64,000 nt of DNA, taken from NCBI RefSeq assembly GCF_000744255.1, contig NZ_JQLO01000001.1, positions 682,001-746,000 on the forward strand. Reading direction: 5' to 3'. The notes beneath the pieces were generated by a model. That model did not search any database and was not told the DNA's origin. It saw nothing but the letters and a program-made list of their open reading frames with translations. Position numbers and translations under genes: made by a program. This DNA comes from Carnobacterium divergens DSM 20623. Lineage in GTDB: Bacteria > Bacillota > Bacilli > Lactobacillales > Carnobacteriaceae. This document shows positions 35,500-44,418 of this stretch, in pieces (within the stretch, counting starts at the first letter, position 1; each line of letters starts with the position of its first letter).

Positions 35500-35973
35500 A
35501 TGGTAGAAAAAGTTTATCCTATGACTTTAGAAGGTAAAGAAAAATTAGAAAATGAATTAGAAGAATTAAAAACTGTTAAAAGAAAAGAAATCGTTGAAAG
35601 AATTAAAATTGCTCGTAGCTTTGGAGATTTATCAGAAAACTCCGAGTACGAATCAGCAAAAGATGAGCAAGCTTTCGTTGAAGGTCGTATTACGACACTA
35701 GAAAATATGATTCGCTTATCAGAAATCATCGACAATAAAAACACAGATAAAGACGAGGTTTCATTAGGTCGTACAGTGAAATTTATTGAATTACCTGATG
35801 GTGAAGAAGAGGAATACACAATTGTTGGAAGTGCAGAAGCAGATCCATTTTCTGGTAAAATTTCTAACGATTCACCGATTGCTAAAGCAATTATTGGGAA
35901 ACGTATTGATGATGAGGTTATCATTTCAACTCCAGGTGGAGATATGCAAGTGAAAATTATCAGCGTATCTTAA
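35500..35973 (+). CDS. greA: Transcription elongation factor GreA
   Basis: GreA rescues backtracked RNA polymerase by stimulating cleavage of the 3' end of nascent RNA. The 157 residues have the usual N-terminal coiled coil (about residues 1-75) with the tip segment [18 protein letters not shown], where D-L-S-E-N supplies the metal-chelating acidic residues, and the C-terminal FKBP-like domain ([24 protein letters not shown]). The ATG follows AAGGAGAG. It appears monocistronic with a terminator after it. Length and motifs are normal. Confidence 0.97.
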   Translation: MVEKVYPMTLEGKEKLENELEELKTVKRKEIVERIKIARSFGDLSENSEYESAKDEQAFVEGRITTLENMIRLSEIIDNKNTDKDEVSLGRTVKFIELPDGEEEEYTIVGSAEADPFSGKISNDSPIAKAIIGKRIDDEVIISTPGGDMQVKIISVS

Positions 35974-35992
35974 TCAAATGAATAAATAAAAT

Positions 35993-36027
35993 TGGAAAGC
36001 TGCTCTTTTGAGTGGCTTTTCCTTCTT
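35993..36027 (+). terminator. Intrinsic terminator of greA
   Basis: GGAAAGCTGCTC pairs with GAGTGGCTTTTCC with small mismatches around TTTT. The tail TTCTTT is weak. Confidence 0.65.
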
Positions 36028-36041
36028 TATAGAATCAAAAT

Positions 36042-36117
36042 AGTCCAATATCAGTCTTTAGTCTTAGAGAGAATTCATGCTTGAGCACGCTGTTTCCCTC
36101 GTAAAAGATGCTATACT
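36042..36117 (+). promoter_or_regulatory. liaFSR promoter region with AGTC repeats
   Basis: An extended -10 (TGC before TATACT, 36112-36117) lies 35 bases before liaF. Upstream, AGTC occurs at 36042, 36053 and 36060 in the same orientation, possible LiaR half sites for autoregulation. I see no standard -35. Confidence 0.4.
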
Positions 36118-36151
36118 TAGAAAAGAATATAAAATATAAAGGAGGGTGACT

Positions 36152-36895
36152 ATGAAAAACAATTGGCAATTTTTCATCCTTATTGAAAGCTTATTATTTG
36201 TTTATCTTATTTTCCAAATTTTTTCAACTATTCCACTAATGATTGCTTTTGTAGCGGGTTTAGTGATGAGTATTTGGAGTCTTAAAAATAAATTTACAAA
36301 AGGATACAATAATAGTTTCTTTTTAGTTTTAGGTGGCTTATTGGTGGTTTTTGTTTTACTATCAACAAGTTCAATATGGTTAATGTTAATTTTTGCTATT
36401 TTCTTCTTTTCAATTAGTGGCAGTCAGTTATTTACGAATATGAAGAATAAAAATTTTTCAAACGCTCCGTGGAAACGAAAATCACTCGTTGTGGTAGAAA
36501 CAAGTAGTACCACTGAAAAAAATGGCAAGCGTATGAAACGCCCATGGATTGGAAATGAACGAATTGGAAATGCAATTTATGAATGGGATGATATTAATTT
36601 TTCTATTTTTGCAGGAGATACAATCATTGATTTAGGGAATACATTATTGCCGAAAGATGAAAGTTTTGTTGTGATTCGTAAAGGTTTTGGAAAAACCCGC
36701 ATTTTAGTTCCAGTTGGTGTAGGTGTTATGATTGAACATAGCGCAATTCGTGGTAAAATAAGCTTTGAAGGCGATAGCTATACACTAAAAAATGAGACCG
36801 TTAAAATGTATAGCGATCAATATGAAGAAAGCATTCGAAAAATCAAGATCATTACAAATGTGTTAATTGGTGATATTGAGGTGATTGAGGTATGA
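36152..36895 (+). CDS. liaF: LiaF/VraT-type inhibitor of the LiaRS system
   Basis: LiaF is the membrane inhibitor that keeps LiaS off until lipid II-cycle antibiotics or membrane damage appear. I start at the ATG at 36152 (247 residues) ten bases from GGAGGG; a GTG at 36146 overlaps that site. The N-terminal half has about four transmembrane segments (about residues 8-25, 29-45, 57-72 and 74-92). The soluble C-terminal half has WKRKSLVVVETSS, YEWDDINFSIFAGDTIIDLGNTLLP and IRKGFGKTRILVPVGVGVMIEHSAIRG, the LiaF_C beta-helix signature. It overlaps liaS by four bases. Confidence 0.93.
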   Translation: MKNNWQFFILIESLLFVYLIFQIFSTIPLMIAFVAGLVMSIWSLKNKFTKGYNNSFFLVLGGLLVVFVLLSTSSIWLMLIFAIFFFSISGSQLFTNMKNKNFSNAPWKRKSLVVVETSSTTEKNGKRMKRPWIGNERIGNAIYEWDDINFSIFAGDTIIDLGNTLLPKDESFVVIRKGFGKTRILVPVGVGVMIEHSAIRGKISFEGDSYTLKNETVKMYSDQYEESIRKIKIITNVLIGDIEVIEV

Positions 36896-37980
36896 AAAAA
36901 ATAGTGAATCAACGTACCTTTTTCACCGTTTCGTTTTTTTCATTTATTGTTATGCTGTTAATAGCAATTGCATTTAGTTCTGCAACATCTAAAAATCGAT
37001 GGTATATTGACTTGATTTCGGTTAAGATTTTAGCCATCCCTTTTTTAGTTTATTTAGTTGCTTTTTCGCTTATTATTGGAGTGGTAGTTGCTACAATTAT
37101 GTACTTTGTTGGACGTGCGCAATGGGAACATATTGAGGAAGAATTACAAGCTTTAGCTGATGGAAATTATGAAGCGAGTGTTTTTAAGGAACAAAACGAT
37201 CTTTATAGTGCGTCCATTTATCAAGAAGATATCGATAAACATATATGCGTTGTCAAAGACAAACTTGTAGAACTATCCAAAGAAGTACAATTGAACGGCA
37301 ATCAGCCTAAATTTGTTGATGGTGAAACAAAAGAAGAAATCTTAACACAGGAGCGTCATCGCTTAGCAAGAGAGCTTCACGACTCAGTTAGTCAACAATT
37401 ATTTGCTGCTATGATGTTATTATCTGCTTTGAATGAGCAAGCTGCTGTTGATTCTAGTGAGCTTTTTCAAAAGCAACTAAAAATGGTTGAAAGTATTATC
37501 AATGATTCGCAATCTGAAATGAGAGCTTTGTTGCTTCATTTACGTCCTATTAGTTTAGAAGGAAAAACGTTGAAAAAAGGAATTGAGCAATTACTTGTTG
37601 AATTAAAATCAAAAGTACAAATTATTTTGACATGGGAAATAGAAGATGTTTATTTGCCAAGTGGGATTGAAGATCACCTATTTAGAATTGTACAAGAATT
37701 GCTGTCTAATACACTGCGACATTCAAAAGCAAATGAATTAGAAGTTTATTTAAAGAAAGTCGATCAATCCATTTTATTGCGTGTGATTGATGATGGTGTT
37801 GGTTTTGATACGAAAGAAAGTAAAGCGGGAAATTATGGATTACAAAATATTAAAGAACGTGTAGCAGGTATGGGTGGAATTTGTAAGTTTATTAGTTTCC
37901 CTGGTCAAGGAACGAGCATTGAAATCAAGATACCAATTATAAAAGGGAGTGACGAGAATGATCAAAGTATTGCTGATTGA
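36892..37980 (+). CDS. liaS: Sensor histidine kinase LiaS/VraS
   Basis: This 362-residue envelope-stress kinase of the NarL-partner (HisKA_3) type has two N-terminal transmembrane helices (about residues 10-30 and 42-68) joined by a short extracytoplasmic loop, as usual for LiaS, which senses through LiaF and the membrane. Cytoplasmic motifs are [19 protein letters not shown] (phospho-His about residue 162), [31 protein letters not shown] and DDGVGFD. All are intact. The ATG overlaps the liaF stop (ATGA) and liaR starts inside its 3' end, so the three genes are translationally coupled. Confidence 0.95.
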   Translation: MKKIVNQRTFFTVSFFSFIVMLLIAIAFSSATSKNRWYIDLISVKILAIPFLVYLVAFSLIIGVVVATIMYFVGRAQWEHIEEELQALADGNYEASVFKEQNDLYSASIYQEDIDKHICVVKDKLVELSKEVQLNGNQPKFVDGETKEEILTQERHRLARELHDSVSQQLFAAMMLLSALNEQAAVDSSELFQKQLKMVESIINDSQSEMRALLLHLRPISLEGKTLKKGIEQLLVELKSKVQIILTWEIEDVYLPSGIEDHLFRIVQELLSNTLRHSKANELEVYLKKVDQSILLRVIDDGVGFDTKESKAGNYGLQNIKERVAGMGGICKFISFPGQGTSIEIKIPIIKGSDENDQSIAD

Positions 37981-38590
37981 TGATCACGAAATGGTAAGAT
38001 TAGGGGTTTCAGCTTATTTGTCGATTCAACCGGATATTGAAGTGATTGGTGAAGCTGAAAATGGCTTGATTGGGTATGAAAAGGCATTAGAATTAAGACC
38101 TGACGTAATCATGATGGATTTAGTGATGGATGTCATGGATGGGATTGAGTCAACAAAAGCAATTTTAAAAGATTGGCCTGAAGCAAAAATCATCATTGTC
38201 ACAAGTTTTATTGATGATGAAAAAGTTTATCCAGCATTAGAGGCAGGTGCATCTAGCTATATGCTTAAAACATCAACTGCAGGAGAAATTGCAAATGCCA
38301 TTCGTTCTACATACGCTGGTGAGTCAATTTTAGAACCAGAAGTGACAGGTAAGATGATGGAACGTTTTACTAAAAAGAAAGAACCTGTGTTACATGATGA
38401 TCTGACTAATCGTGAAAATGAAATTTTATTATTGATTGCACAAGGGAATTCAAATCAAGAAATTGCGGACCAATTGTTCATTACATTGAAGACTGTCAAA
38501 ACACATGTATCCAATATATTAGCTAAATTAGATGTAGAAGATCGCACACAAGCAGCAATTTATGCGTTTAAACATCATCTTATCAAATAA
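37958..38590 (+). CDS. liaR: Response regulator LiaR/VraR
   Basis: This 210-residue NarL/LuxR-type regulator activates envelope-defence genes when phosphorylated by LiaS. The start is the ATG at 37958 after GGGAG; a GTG at 37949 is less likely. The receiver domain has [12 protein letters not shown] (residues 4-15), phosphoacceptor Asp about 54 in [13 protein letters not shown] and Lys in [10 protein letters not shown]. The C-terminal helix-turn-helix is [43 protein letters not shown]. It is complete, overlaps liaS by 23 bases and is followed by a strong terminator. Mutations in this trio cause daptomycin resistance in enterococci. Confidence 0.95.
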   Translation: MIKVLLIDDHEMVRLGVSAYLSIQPDIEVIGEAENGLIGYEKALELRPDVIMMDLVMDVMDGIESTKAILKDWPEAKIIIVTSFIDDEKVYPALEAGASSYMLKTSTAGEIANAIRSTYAGESILEPEVTGKMMERFTKKKEPVLHDDLTNRENEILLLIAQGNSNQEIADQLFITLKTVKTHVSNILAKLDVEDRTQAAIYAFKHHLIK

Positions 38591-38593
38591 AAG

Positions 38594-38638
38594 AAAAGCA
38601 AAACCGAATGGAAAGCTGTTGGTTTTGCTTTTTTTTGT
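38594..38638 (+). terminator. Intrinsic terminator of liaFSR
   Basis: AAAAGCAAAACC pairs with GGTTTTGCTTTT around a 15-base loop. A T run follows. Confidence 0.88.
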
Positions 38639-38693
38639 TATACTAGAAGAGAGTAAAATTAAAATGAGGCATATATGAAAGGTGATATAAAGA

Positions 38694-39353
38694 ATGAAAA
38701 AGAACTTTGCGATTATTGGATTAGGACGTTTTGGCGGTAGTATTTGCCGTACGTTAGTAGAAGCTGGTCAAGATGTATTAGTCATTGACTCAAGTGAAGA
38801 CCGTGTAAATGAATTTATGAATATCGCGACTCATGCAGTAGTAGCAAATGCTCAAGATGAAAGTGTGTTACGATCATTAGGCATTCGTAATTTTGATCAT
38901 GTTATTGTTGCAATTGGGGAAGACATTCAAGCCAGTATTTTAGCTACTTTAATGATTAAAGAAATGGGTGTTCCTTTTGTAACAGCTAAAGCACAAAATG
39001 ATTATCACGGAAAAGTATTAGAACGCATTGGGGCAGATCACGTTGTTCATCCTGAAAGAGACATGGGAATTCGTATAGGACATCATTTAGTTTCTAAAAA
39101 TGTGGTGGACTATTTGGAGCTGTCAGACGAATATTCGTTAGTAGAATTAAAGGTAACGAATCCAAAATTTTATCGCAAATCACTGGATGAACTAGATTTT
39201 AGAGCAAAATTTGGTTTGACAGTCATTGGGATTCGACGCGGACAAGAAATGATTATTTCACCAAAAGCAACAGAAACGATTGAAGAAAACGATACGTTGA
39301 TGGTTGTAGGATCAGTCATTGATTTAGACCGTTTAGAAGCAATGATGCCTTAA
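38694..39353 (+). CDS. ktrA: KtrA/TrkA-type potassium channel regulatory subunit
   Basis: This cytosolic RCK protein gates a KtrB-type K+ channel, binding ATP/ADP in its N domain and, in Gram-positives, cyclic di-AMP in its C domain. The 219 residues have the Rossmann motif FAIIGLGRFGGSICRTL (about 4-20), the acidic VIDSSEDRVNEF, and TrkA-N to about 140, followed by RCK_C (VELKVTNPKFYRKSLDELDFRAKFGLTVIGIRRG). The ATG has GGTGAT upstream. The membrane subunit ktrB is not in the window, so the partner is encoded elsewhere. It appears monocistronic. Confidence 0.9.
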   Translation: MKKNFAIIGLGRFGGSICRTLVEAGQDVLVIDSSEDRVNEFMNIATHAVVANAQDESVLRSLGIRNFDHVIVAIGEDIQASILATLMIKEMGVPFVTAKAQNDYHGKVLERIGADHVVHPERDMGIRIGHHLVSKNVVDYLELSDEYSLVELKVTNPKFYRKSLDELDFRAKFGLTVIGIRRGQEMIISPKATETIEENDTLMVVGSVIDLDRLEAMMP

Positions 39354-39461
39354 CTGTGTAAACAGCAAAATGTGGTTTTTTTAGTATTTATGGTAGAATA
39401 GAGGGTGTATGATTGATGGAAAGGAGGAGTCACAAAAGAAAGCTTTTGTGCGATTAATAAA

Positions 39462-39749
39462 ATGAAAATTGAAATTACAGATACTGCAAAAAAATGGTTT
39501 GAAGATGAAGTTGGTGTGTCAAATGGAACTTTTGTCCGTTTTTTTGGAAAATATGGTGGAACTAGTCCCATCCAACAAGGATTCTCTTTGGGGATTGAAT
39601 TAGTAGAACCTCGTAATCCGCTAGGAAGTACTGAAAAAGAAGGCGTAACGTATTTCGTTGAAGACGGCGATGAGTGGTATTTTAGTGGTCATGATTTAAA
39701 AGTAGATTATGATGAATTAAAAGATGAACCTATTTATGAATATTTATAA
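39462..39749 (+). CDS. HesB/YneR-like iron-sulfur-scaffold-family protein
   Basis: This 95-residue protein of the HesB-like superfamily (YneR group) lacks the three conserved cysteines of true A-type Fe-S carriers; no Cys occurs at all, so it is not an IscA-type cluster donor. Features are MKIEITDTAKKWFEDE, FVRFFGKYGGTSPIQQGFSLGIEL and DEWYFSGHDLKVDYDE. The only plausible start is the ATG at 39462; no in-frame ATG, GTG or TTG lies upstream. Its Shine-Dalgarno AAGGAGG is 34 bases away with a hairpin between (39431-39450), an unusual arrangement. A terminator follows. Function is unknown. Confidence 0.82.
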   Translation: MKIEITDTAKKWFEDEVGVSNGTFVRFFGKYGGTSPIQQGFSLGIELVEPRNPLGSTEKEGVTYFVEDGDEWYFSGHDLKVDYDELKDEPIYEYL

Positions 39750-39754
39750 AAATT

Positions 39755-39804
39755 AAAAAAGACTAGCTCTTAGGTTTTGGGAAACTAAGGGCTAGTCTTT
39801 TTTT
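39755..39804 (+). terminator. Intrinsic terminator of the HesB-like gene
   Basis: AAAAAAGACTAGC pairs with GCTAGTCTTTTTTT, with further pairing CTTAG/CTAAG inside. Confidence 0.9.
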
Positions 39805-39939
39805 GCATTATAAAACAAAATATTAATTTAACTATAACGTTTAATTTTTTAATAGTCAATTTATATAAATACCAAATTTATGTTAAAAAATGAAAAAGCA
39901 CAACAATAAACGGATAGTTTGAAGCGCAATGACCTATTT

Positions 39940-40308
39940 TTAATTTATTATTTTACTCCATTTTATTTCTTCATAAAGTTGAATGTTTCTGATTTCATCA
40001 TAGCCAACTTTAATATGATCGATATAAATACCTAATTCATCATAGCCTTTTATTTTTCCAATTGTATCTTTAGCGTAATCACCATTTTCATTAATTTCTT
40101 CTATTTGAATCGCTACTTTTTTATTCTTAACAATTGCAGAATCTAAAACAGAAGCTATTTCAAAAGAAGTCATTTGAGGTTTTTGAGAAATGGTATCGGC
40201 TAGTTCAGTTGCATCGTTCTCCAATGATTGACTGTGTTCGGATAAATACATTCCTTGCCATTTGACTGTTCCTCGGTCTTGATAGTGATCGTTAAATTTA
40301 TTTAGCAT
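39940..40308 (-). CDS. YolD-like family protein
   Basis: This 122-residue protein of the YolD group is encoded next to UvrX-type Y-family polymerases in Firmicutes and proposed to act as their UmuD-like accessory. Recognisable segments are DRGTVKWQGMYLSEHSQSL (about residues 11-29) and GKIKGYDELGIYIDHIKVGYDEIRNIQLYE near the C-terminus. The start ATG has AAAGGAAG at about eight bases and overlaps the polymerase gene by 11 bases, so the pair is translationally coupled and shares the SOS-controlled promoter. The accessory role is inferred from linkage. Confidence 0.85.
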   Translation of the reverse strand: MLNKFNDHYQDRGTVKWQGMYLSEHSQSLENDATELADTISQKPQMTSFEIASVLDSAIVKNKKVAIQIEEINENGDYAKDTIGKIKGYDELGIYIDHIKVGYDEIRNIQLYEEIKWSKIIN

Positions 40309-41596
40309 GACGTTCTTCCTTTCCTGATGCGTGCCCGCCTACTAACGAACTACGCTTGATTGCAGTAGCACCTTCAAGAAGGCTACTAGCATGAATCAGA
40401 CTATTAAAACCGTACTTAGTACGAACTTTATCAACAACTGTATCTAAATGGTACTCGTTGACTTGTTCATTTATTTCTTTGAAAAGATCTAATTGGATAT
40501 CTGTACGGTAAACTAGTTTTGAGTAACTGATGCCAATTTGTCGGACACTTTCATCTTTATAATAGTTTCTAAACAAAGTAAGACAGTATTCAATTAATTG
40601 CTTGGTATTGTTAGTAGCGGTAATTTTGAGTTGTCGATTAAAGCCTTTGGTTACTTCGTGATTTGAATAGCGTATAAAAAGAGAAATACACTGTGTTTGA
40701 CAATTTTTTTTTCGTAATCTTGTAGCTACTTGATCAGCCATTTCTTTAATGACTAATTCTATTTCTTTTTGAATGCTATAGTCTTTAAGCAGTATTTGTG
40801 AATTGCTGTAAGATTTTTCTAAGGATTTGTATTTAACTGAAATATCGCTACGATCGATTCCCCATGAATGTGCATAAAGCTGTTCACCGATAATCCCCAT
40901 TTTTTCTTTGAGTATTCCAGGATCAAAATGTGCTAAGTCATAAACTGAGTGGACATTCATTTGAATTAATTTTTTAGCCGTTTGCGAACCAATTCCCCAC
41001 ATATCTGTTAACGAGGGAATCTTCCAAACTTTATCCGCTACATTTTGATAGCGCCATTCGGCTTTAAAATCAGGCGCATTTTTGGCCTCATTATCTAAAG
41101 CTAGTTTGGCTAACAACGGATTATCTCCAATTCCAATGGTGGTATACAAACCTAGCTGATGATAGACATCGTACTGGATTTTTCGTGCAATTTCATAAGG
41201 AGTAGCATGAAACATTTTTTTAACAGGGGTTATTTTCAGAAAAGCTTCATCAATTGAATAGACTAAAATATCTTCTTCAGCTGCATATTTTCTAAAAATA
41301 GCGATAATTTGTTTGTTTTTCTCAATATATAAACTCATACGAGGAGGGACGATGATTAATTGAGGGTGGTGAGGCAAATCAAATTTACGCATCACATTAG
41401 AAATCCCTAGTTTTTTTTTTGCAGCAGGTGAACTAGCTAAAATTAACCCACCATTGCTTTCTTCGTTAGACATTACAACAAGCATGGTTTTAAGTGGGTC
41501 TAATCCTCGTTCAACGCATTCAACACTGGCGTAAAAACTTTTGATGTCGATACATAAAATATCCGAACGTGGTTCGTTAGAATAGTCCAATTCCAA
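40298..41596 (-). CDS. Y-family (UmuC/UvrX-like) translesion DNA polymerase
   Basis: This 432-residue error-prone polymerase has the catalytic LCIDIKSFYASVECVERGLDPLK (about residues 14-36), the palm motif VYSIDEAFLKITP with S-I-D-E, ARKIQYDVYHQLGLYTTIGIGDNPLLAKLALD, and a helix-hairpin-helix region SLTDMWGIGSQTAKKL, followed by the little-finger domain. It is the UvrX/ImpB/MucB/SamB type, not chromosomal DinB. The start is TTG (41596), with an in-frame TGA just upstream; AGAGGTG is about 13 bases away, a long spacing, so the exact start is unsure. A near-consensus LexA box sits in its promoter, so SOS induction is likely. Confidence 0.92.
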   Translation of the reverse strand: MELDYSNEPRSDILCIDIKSFYASVECVERGLDPLKTMLVVMSNEESNGGLILASSPAAKKKLGISNVMRKFDLPHHPQLIIVPPRMSLYIEKNKQIIAIFRKYAAEEDILVYSIDEAFLKITPVKKMFHATPYEIARKIQYDVYHQLGLYTTIGIGDNPLLAKLALDNEAKNAPDFKAEWRYQNVADKVWKIPSLTDMWGIGSQTAKKLIQMNVHSVYDLAHFDPGILKEKMGIIGEQLYAHSWGIDRSDISVKYKSLEKSYSNSQILLKDYSIQKEIELVIKEMADQVATRLRKKNCQTQCISLFIRYSNHEVTKGFNRQLKITATNNTKQLIEYCLTLFRNYYKDESVRQIGISYSKLVYRTDIQLDLFKEINEQVNEYHLDTVVDKVRTKYGFNSLIHASSLLEGATAIKRSSLVGGHASGKEERHAK

Positions 41597-41642
41597 TTCC
41601 GTAACAGTTCACCTCTCGTTTTAATAAGATAATCCTATTATA

Positions 41643-41656
41643 CGAACATACGTTCA
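41643..41656. promoter_or_regulatory. LexA (SOS/DinR) box of the UvrX-YolD operon
   Basis: CGAACATACGTTCA differs in one outer base from the Gram-positive CGAAC-N4-GTTCG box. On the minus strand it lies directly upstream of TATAAT (41641-41636), between it and a weak -35 (TTTACT), where bound LexA would block transcription. Confidence 0.85.
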
Positions 41657-41891
41657 ATAAGTAAAGGCGAACATACACACACACTTGCTTTTTTTTATGT
41701 ATTTAGTAAAAGAATAAATGTATTGTTATAATTCATGTGAATAATTAATTAATGAAATAGTTGTATTAGTTGTTTTAAAGCGATACATTGAGTAAGAAAA
41801 GGCGTGAAGGGAAGTTGAAAATGGTTAAATTAAATTTATTTTAATAAATTTAATTTTTTTAAAATCATTCGATTTTTTATTCATATATGAA

Positions 41892-41936
41892 ACAAAAAAA
41901 AGGATTGCTCTAAGTAATTAGAACAATCCTTTTTAT
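41892..41936. terminator. Bidirectional-looking terminator of rnjA
   Basis: AAAAAAGGATTG..TCTAA pairs with TTAGA..CAATCCTTTTT. On the minus strand the run of T follows the stem as expected for rnjA termination. Confidence 0.88.
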
Positions 41937-41943
41937 AGAATGG

Positions 41944-43614
41944 TTAAACAGGCATAATGATTGGTAAAATCATTGGATGACGCTCTGTTTTTTCAAATAA
42001 GAAAGGTTGTAAACTGCCAATAATCGTTTCTTTAATATATTGTTCAGTTACATTTTCTTCTTTTAGCGCCTCTTTTAAGTTTTTAAAGATAACACGTTGC
42101 GCTTCATTGATTAAATCACCAGACTCACGCATGTAGATAAAGCCACGAGAAAGGATATCTGGACCAGCTAAAACGTCTTTTGTTTTATAATCTAAGGTCA
42201 CAACGACAACAACTAAACCTTCCTCAGAGAGGATTCTACGGTCACGTAGGACCACGTTGCCGATATCTCCAATTCCTTTTCCATCAACATAAACATCACT
42301 TGCATTGAAATGACCAGCAGAGCGAGCAGAATCAGCCGTTAATGCTAAAACATCACCATTTGCAAGGATAAATGAATTTTCTTTTGGAATGCCAACTTGT
42401 TCTGCAAGGGTCGTATGGATTTTTTGCATTCTAAATTCACCATGGACAGGAACAAAATACTTAGGTTTCATTAAACGAAGCATTAATTTTTGTTCTTGTT
42501 GTCCACCATGACCTGAAGTGTGAATGTTGTTGACTTTTCCGTGAATCACTTCGGCACCAGCTTCAGAAAGCAAGTTGATTACGCGGTTTACACTAGTTGT
42601 ATTGCCTGGGATAGGCGAACTTGAAAAGACAACTGTATCACCAGGTTGAATGGAGATTTGACGGTGAGTTCCGTTGGCAATACGGCTTAGCGCTGCCATT
42701 GGTTCACCTTGAGAGCCGGTACATAAAATCGTTACCTCATTTGCAGGCAAACGATTTAATTCGTGAGCATCGATAAATGTATCTTCAGGTGCAGTGATAT
42801 AACCTAATTGACGCCCAGTGACCATAGCAGCTTCCATACTTCGACCAAAAACAGCAATTTTACGACCCGTTTTTACCGCTGCATTTGCAACTTGTTGGAG
42901 ACGTGAAATATTTGATGCAAAAGTCGCAAAAATAATTCGACCTTCTACTTTTTGGAAAATACTAGTGATGGATTCACCAACGACTTGTTCGGATTGAGTA
43001 AAGTTTGGAACTTCCGCATTTGTACTATCAGATAAGAGTGCTAATACGCCATCTTCTCCAATTTTTGCCATACGGTGTAAGTTAGCAGGTTCACCAACAG
43101 GTGTGAAATCGAACTTAAAGTCACCCGTTAAGACAATGTTGCCGGGTGGTGTTTTAACAACGATTCCTAGTGCATCTGGAATACTGTGTGTGGTTCTAAA
43201 GAAACTTACACTTGTTTTACGGAATTTTAATACAGAATCTTCACCGATTTGATGTAGTTCCGCATCCCGTAAAAGACCATGCTCGTCTAATTTATTACGA
43301 ATCAAGGCTAATGCAAGAGGACCCGCATAAACTGGAATGTTTACTTGTTTCAATAGGAAGGGAATCCCACCGATATGATCCTCATGTCCATGAGTAATCA
43401 CTAGCGCTTTTACTTTATTAATATTTTGAACAATGTAACTATAATCAGGAATCACATAATCAATTCCTAATAAGTCGTCTTCAGGAAATTTAATACCAGC
43501 ATCTACAATGATAATTTCATCTTGAAATTGAACACCGTACGTATTTTTTCCAATTTCCCCTAGCCCCCCGATACCAAAGACAGCAGCTTCATTGTTTTTT
43601 ATAGTTGGTTTCAT
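41944..43614 (-). CDS. rnjA: Ribonuclease J1
   Basis: RNase J1 is the metallo-beta-lactamase/beta-CASP nuclease with 5'-3' exonuclease and endonuclease activity that matures and degrades RNA in Gram-positives. The 556 residues have the zinc motif [19 protein letters not shown] (about 70-88), [25 protein letters not shown], the beta-CASP part ([34 protein letters not shown]) and [29 protein letters not shown]. All catalytic His and Asp residues are visible. It starts three bases after the rpoY stop codon, so the two form an operon with a long leader. Confidence 0.97.
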   Translation of the reverse strand: MKPTIKNNEAAVFGIGGLGEIGKNTYGVQFQDEIIIVDAGIKFPEDDLLGIDYVIPDYSYIVQNINKVKALVITHGHEDHIGGIPFLLKQVNIPVYAGPLALALIRNKLDEHGLLRDAELHQIGEDSVLKFRKTSVSFFRTTHSIPDALGIVVKTPPGNIVLTGDFKFDFTPVGEPANLHRMAKIGEDGVLALLSDSTNAEVPNFTQSEQVVGESITSIFQKVEGRIIFATFASNISRLQQVANAAVKTGRKIAVFGRSMEAAMVTGRQLGYITAPEDTFIDAHELNRLPANEVTILCTGSQGEPMAALSRIANGTHRQISIQPGDTVVFSSSPIPGNTTSVNRVINLLSEAGAEVIHGKVNNIHTSGHGGQQEQKLMLRLMKPKYFVPVHGEFRMQKIHTTLAEQVGIPKENSFILANGDVLALTADSARSAGHFNASDVYVDGKGIGDIGNVVLRDRRILSEEGLVVVVVTLDYKTKDVLAGPDILSRGFIYMRESGDLINEAQRVIFKNLKEALKEENVTEQYIKETIIGSLQPFLFEKTERHPMILPIIMPV

Positions 43615-43617
43615 TTC

Positions 43618-43830
43618 TTAAAACTCCGTTAATTTGAAGTCAGGATTTTTTTGTTCGTAAGCTAAGTGTTTTCCTTCTACTGGTTGAACAAACTCAATAT
43701 TGTAAGGGGTGTTTTCTTCAACTAGTTTGCGGGCTGCTACCGCTGATTCTGCTTCTACGTATAGGGCTTGAGTGTCCTCACGTTTTGGATTTCTGGTTTT
43801 TGTTACTTGATAAGTGACTTTAAAAATCAT
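43618..43830 (-). CDS. rpoY: RNA polymerase epsilon subunit (DUF1447)
   Basis: This is the small accessory subunit of Firmicutes RNA polymerase, 70 residues, the family's usual size. Recognisable segments are [27 protein letters not shown] and the C-terminal [21 protein letters not shown]. It is encoded directly upstream of rnjA, the conserved arrangement in Bacilli, with only three bases between stop and next start. The ATG follows AAGGAGAG. Proposed roles include limiting phage inhibitor action or helping recycling of RNA polymerase. Confidence 0.95.
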   Translation of the reverse strand: MIFKVTYQVTKTRNPKREDTQALYVEAESAVAARKLVEENTPYNIEFVQPVEGKHLAYEQKNPDFKLTEF

Positions 43831-44418
43831 AATTTTCTCTCCTTATATAACTGCAAAATGCAGTGAATTTATCTAAATAGGCTAAAACTTAAATTCAATT
43901 GTTGTGATAGTGCTAACCATACAAAATAAAGGGCTTGATTTGCCCTGTAAGTTGGTTTATTCGGTAATCAGATAGGCCTTTAGTTATAAGTCTAGCTAAT
44001 TAAAAAAACAGAAAGATACCATTGTTAAAAATTAAGATGAAATTAGTGTTAACGATATTTTTAATAACAGACTCCACTAAGTTGTTATTTTTTCCCGAAC
44101 AGGTGGCTGTGTTTTAATCACAACATTGTAAGTGTATTTTACCATAATTTTTGAACGAAGTATAGAAAGTAAATCATTCTAAAGGTATCAAATGGGAAGA
44201 ATCGCTGAAATTGAGACAACTAAGAGAGATTCGATAATAAAAAAGCGTTTATTTTTAATTGATCAACAAGTTTTTATGAATAGTTTGTTTAAATAGCTAT
44301 TGATTAAAGCAAAAAAATCTGACATAATAGCAAAAATTATGGTATAGTGAAATTATTCAATTTTTTTGTGTTTTATAATATTAAAACACAGTGGTTACGG
44401 GGAAAAGGAGATGATAAA
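43831..44418. other. Intergenic leader region between divergent rpoY-rnjA and the ABC exporter
   Basis: About 590 bases without a confident gene. On the minus strand an extended -10 (TGG before TAAAAT, near 44140) would give rpoY-rnjA a leader of about 300 bases. That leader contains an AGGGC-N7-GCCCT hairpin (43930-43946) followed by a T-rich tract, a possible attenuator. On the plus strand the exporter promoter lies at 44300-44328. A 34-codon frame with an AAAGGT site starts at 44192 but has little support. Confidence 0.5.
44300..44328 (+). promoter_or_regulatory. Promoter of the ABC exporter operon
   Basis: TTGATT (44300-44305), a 17-base spacer and CATAAT (44323-44328) fit a promoter. 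An alternative extended -10 (TGG before TATAGT, 44343-44348) lies just downstream. Confidence 0.55.

Noticed and set aside
39805-39939. AT-rich gap between the HesB-like gene and yolD considered as a promoter or origin
   Set aside because: No DnaA boxes, clear promoter or repeat pattern; it is simply AT-rich between convergent genes.
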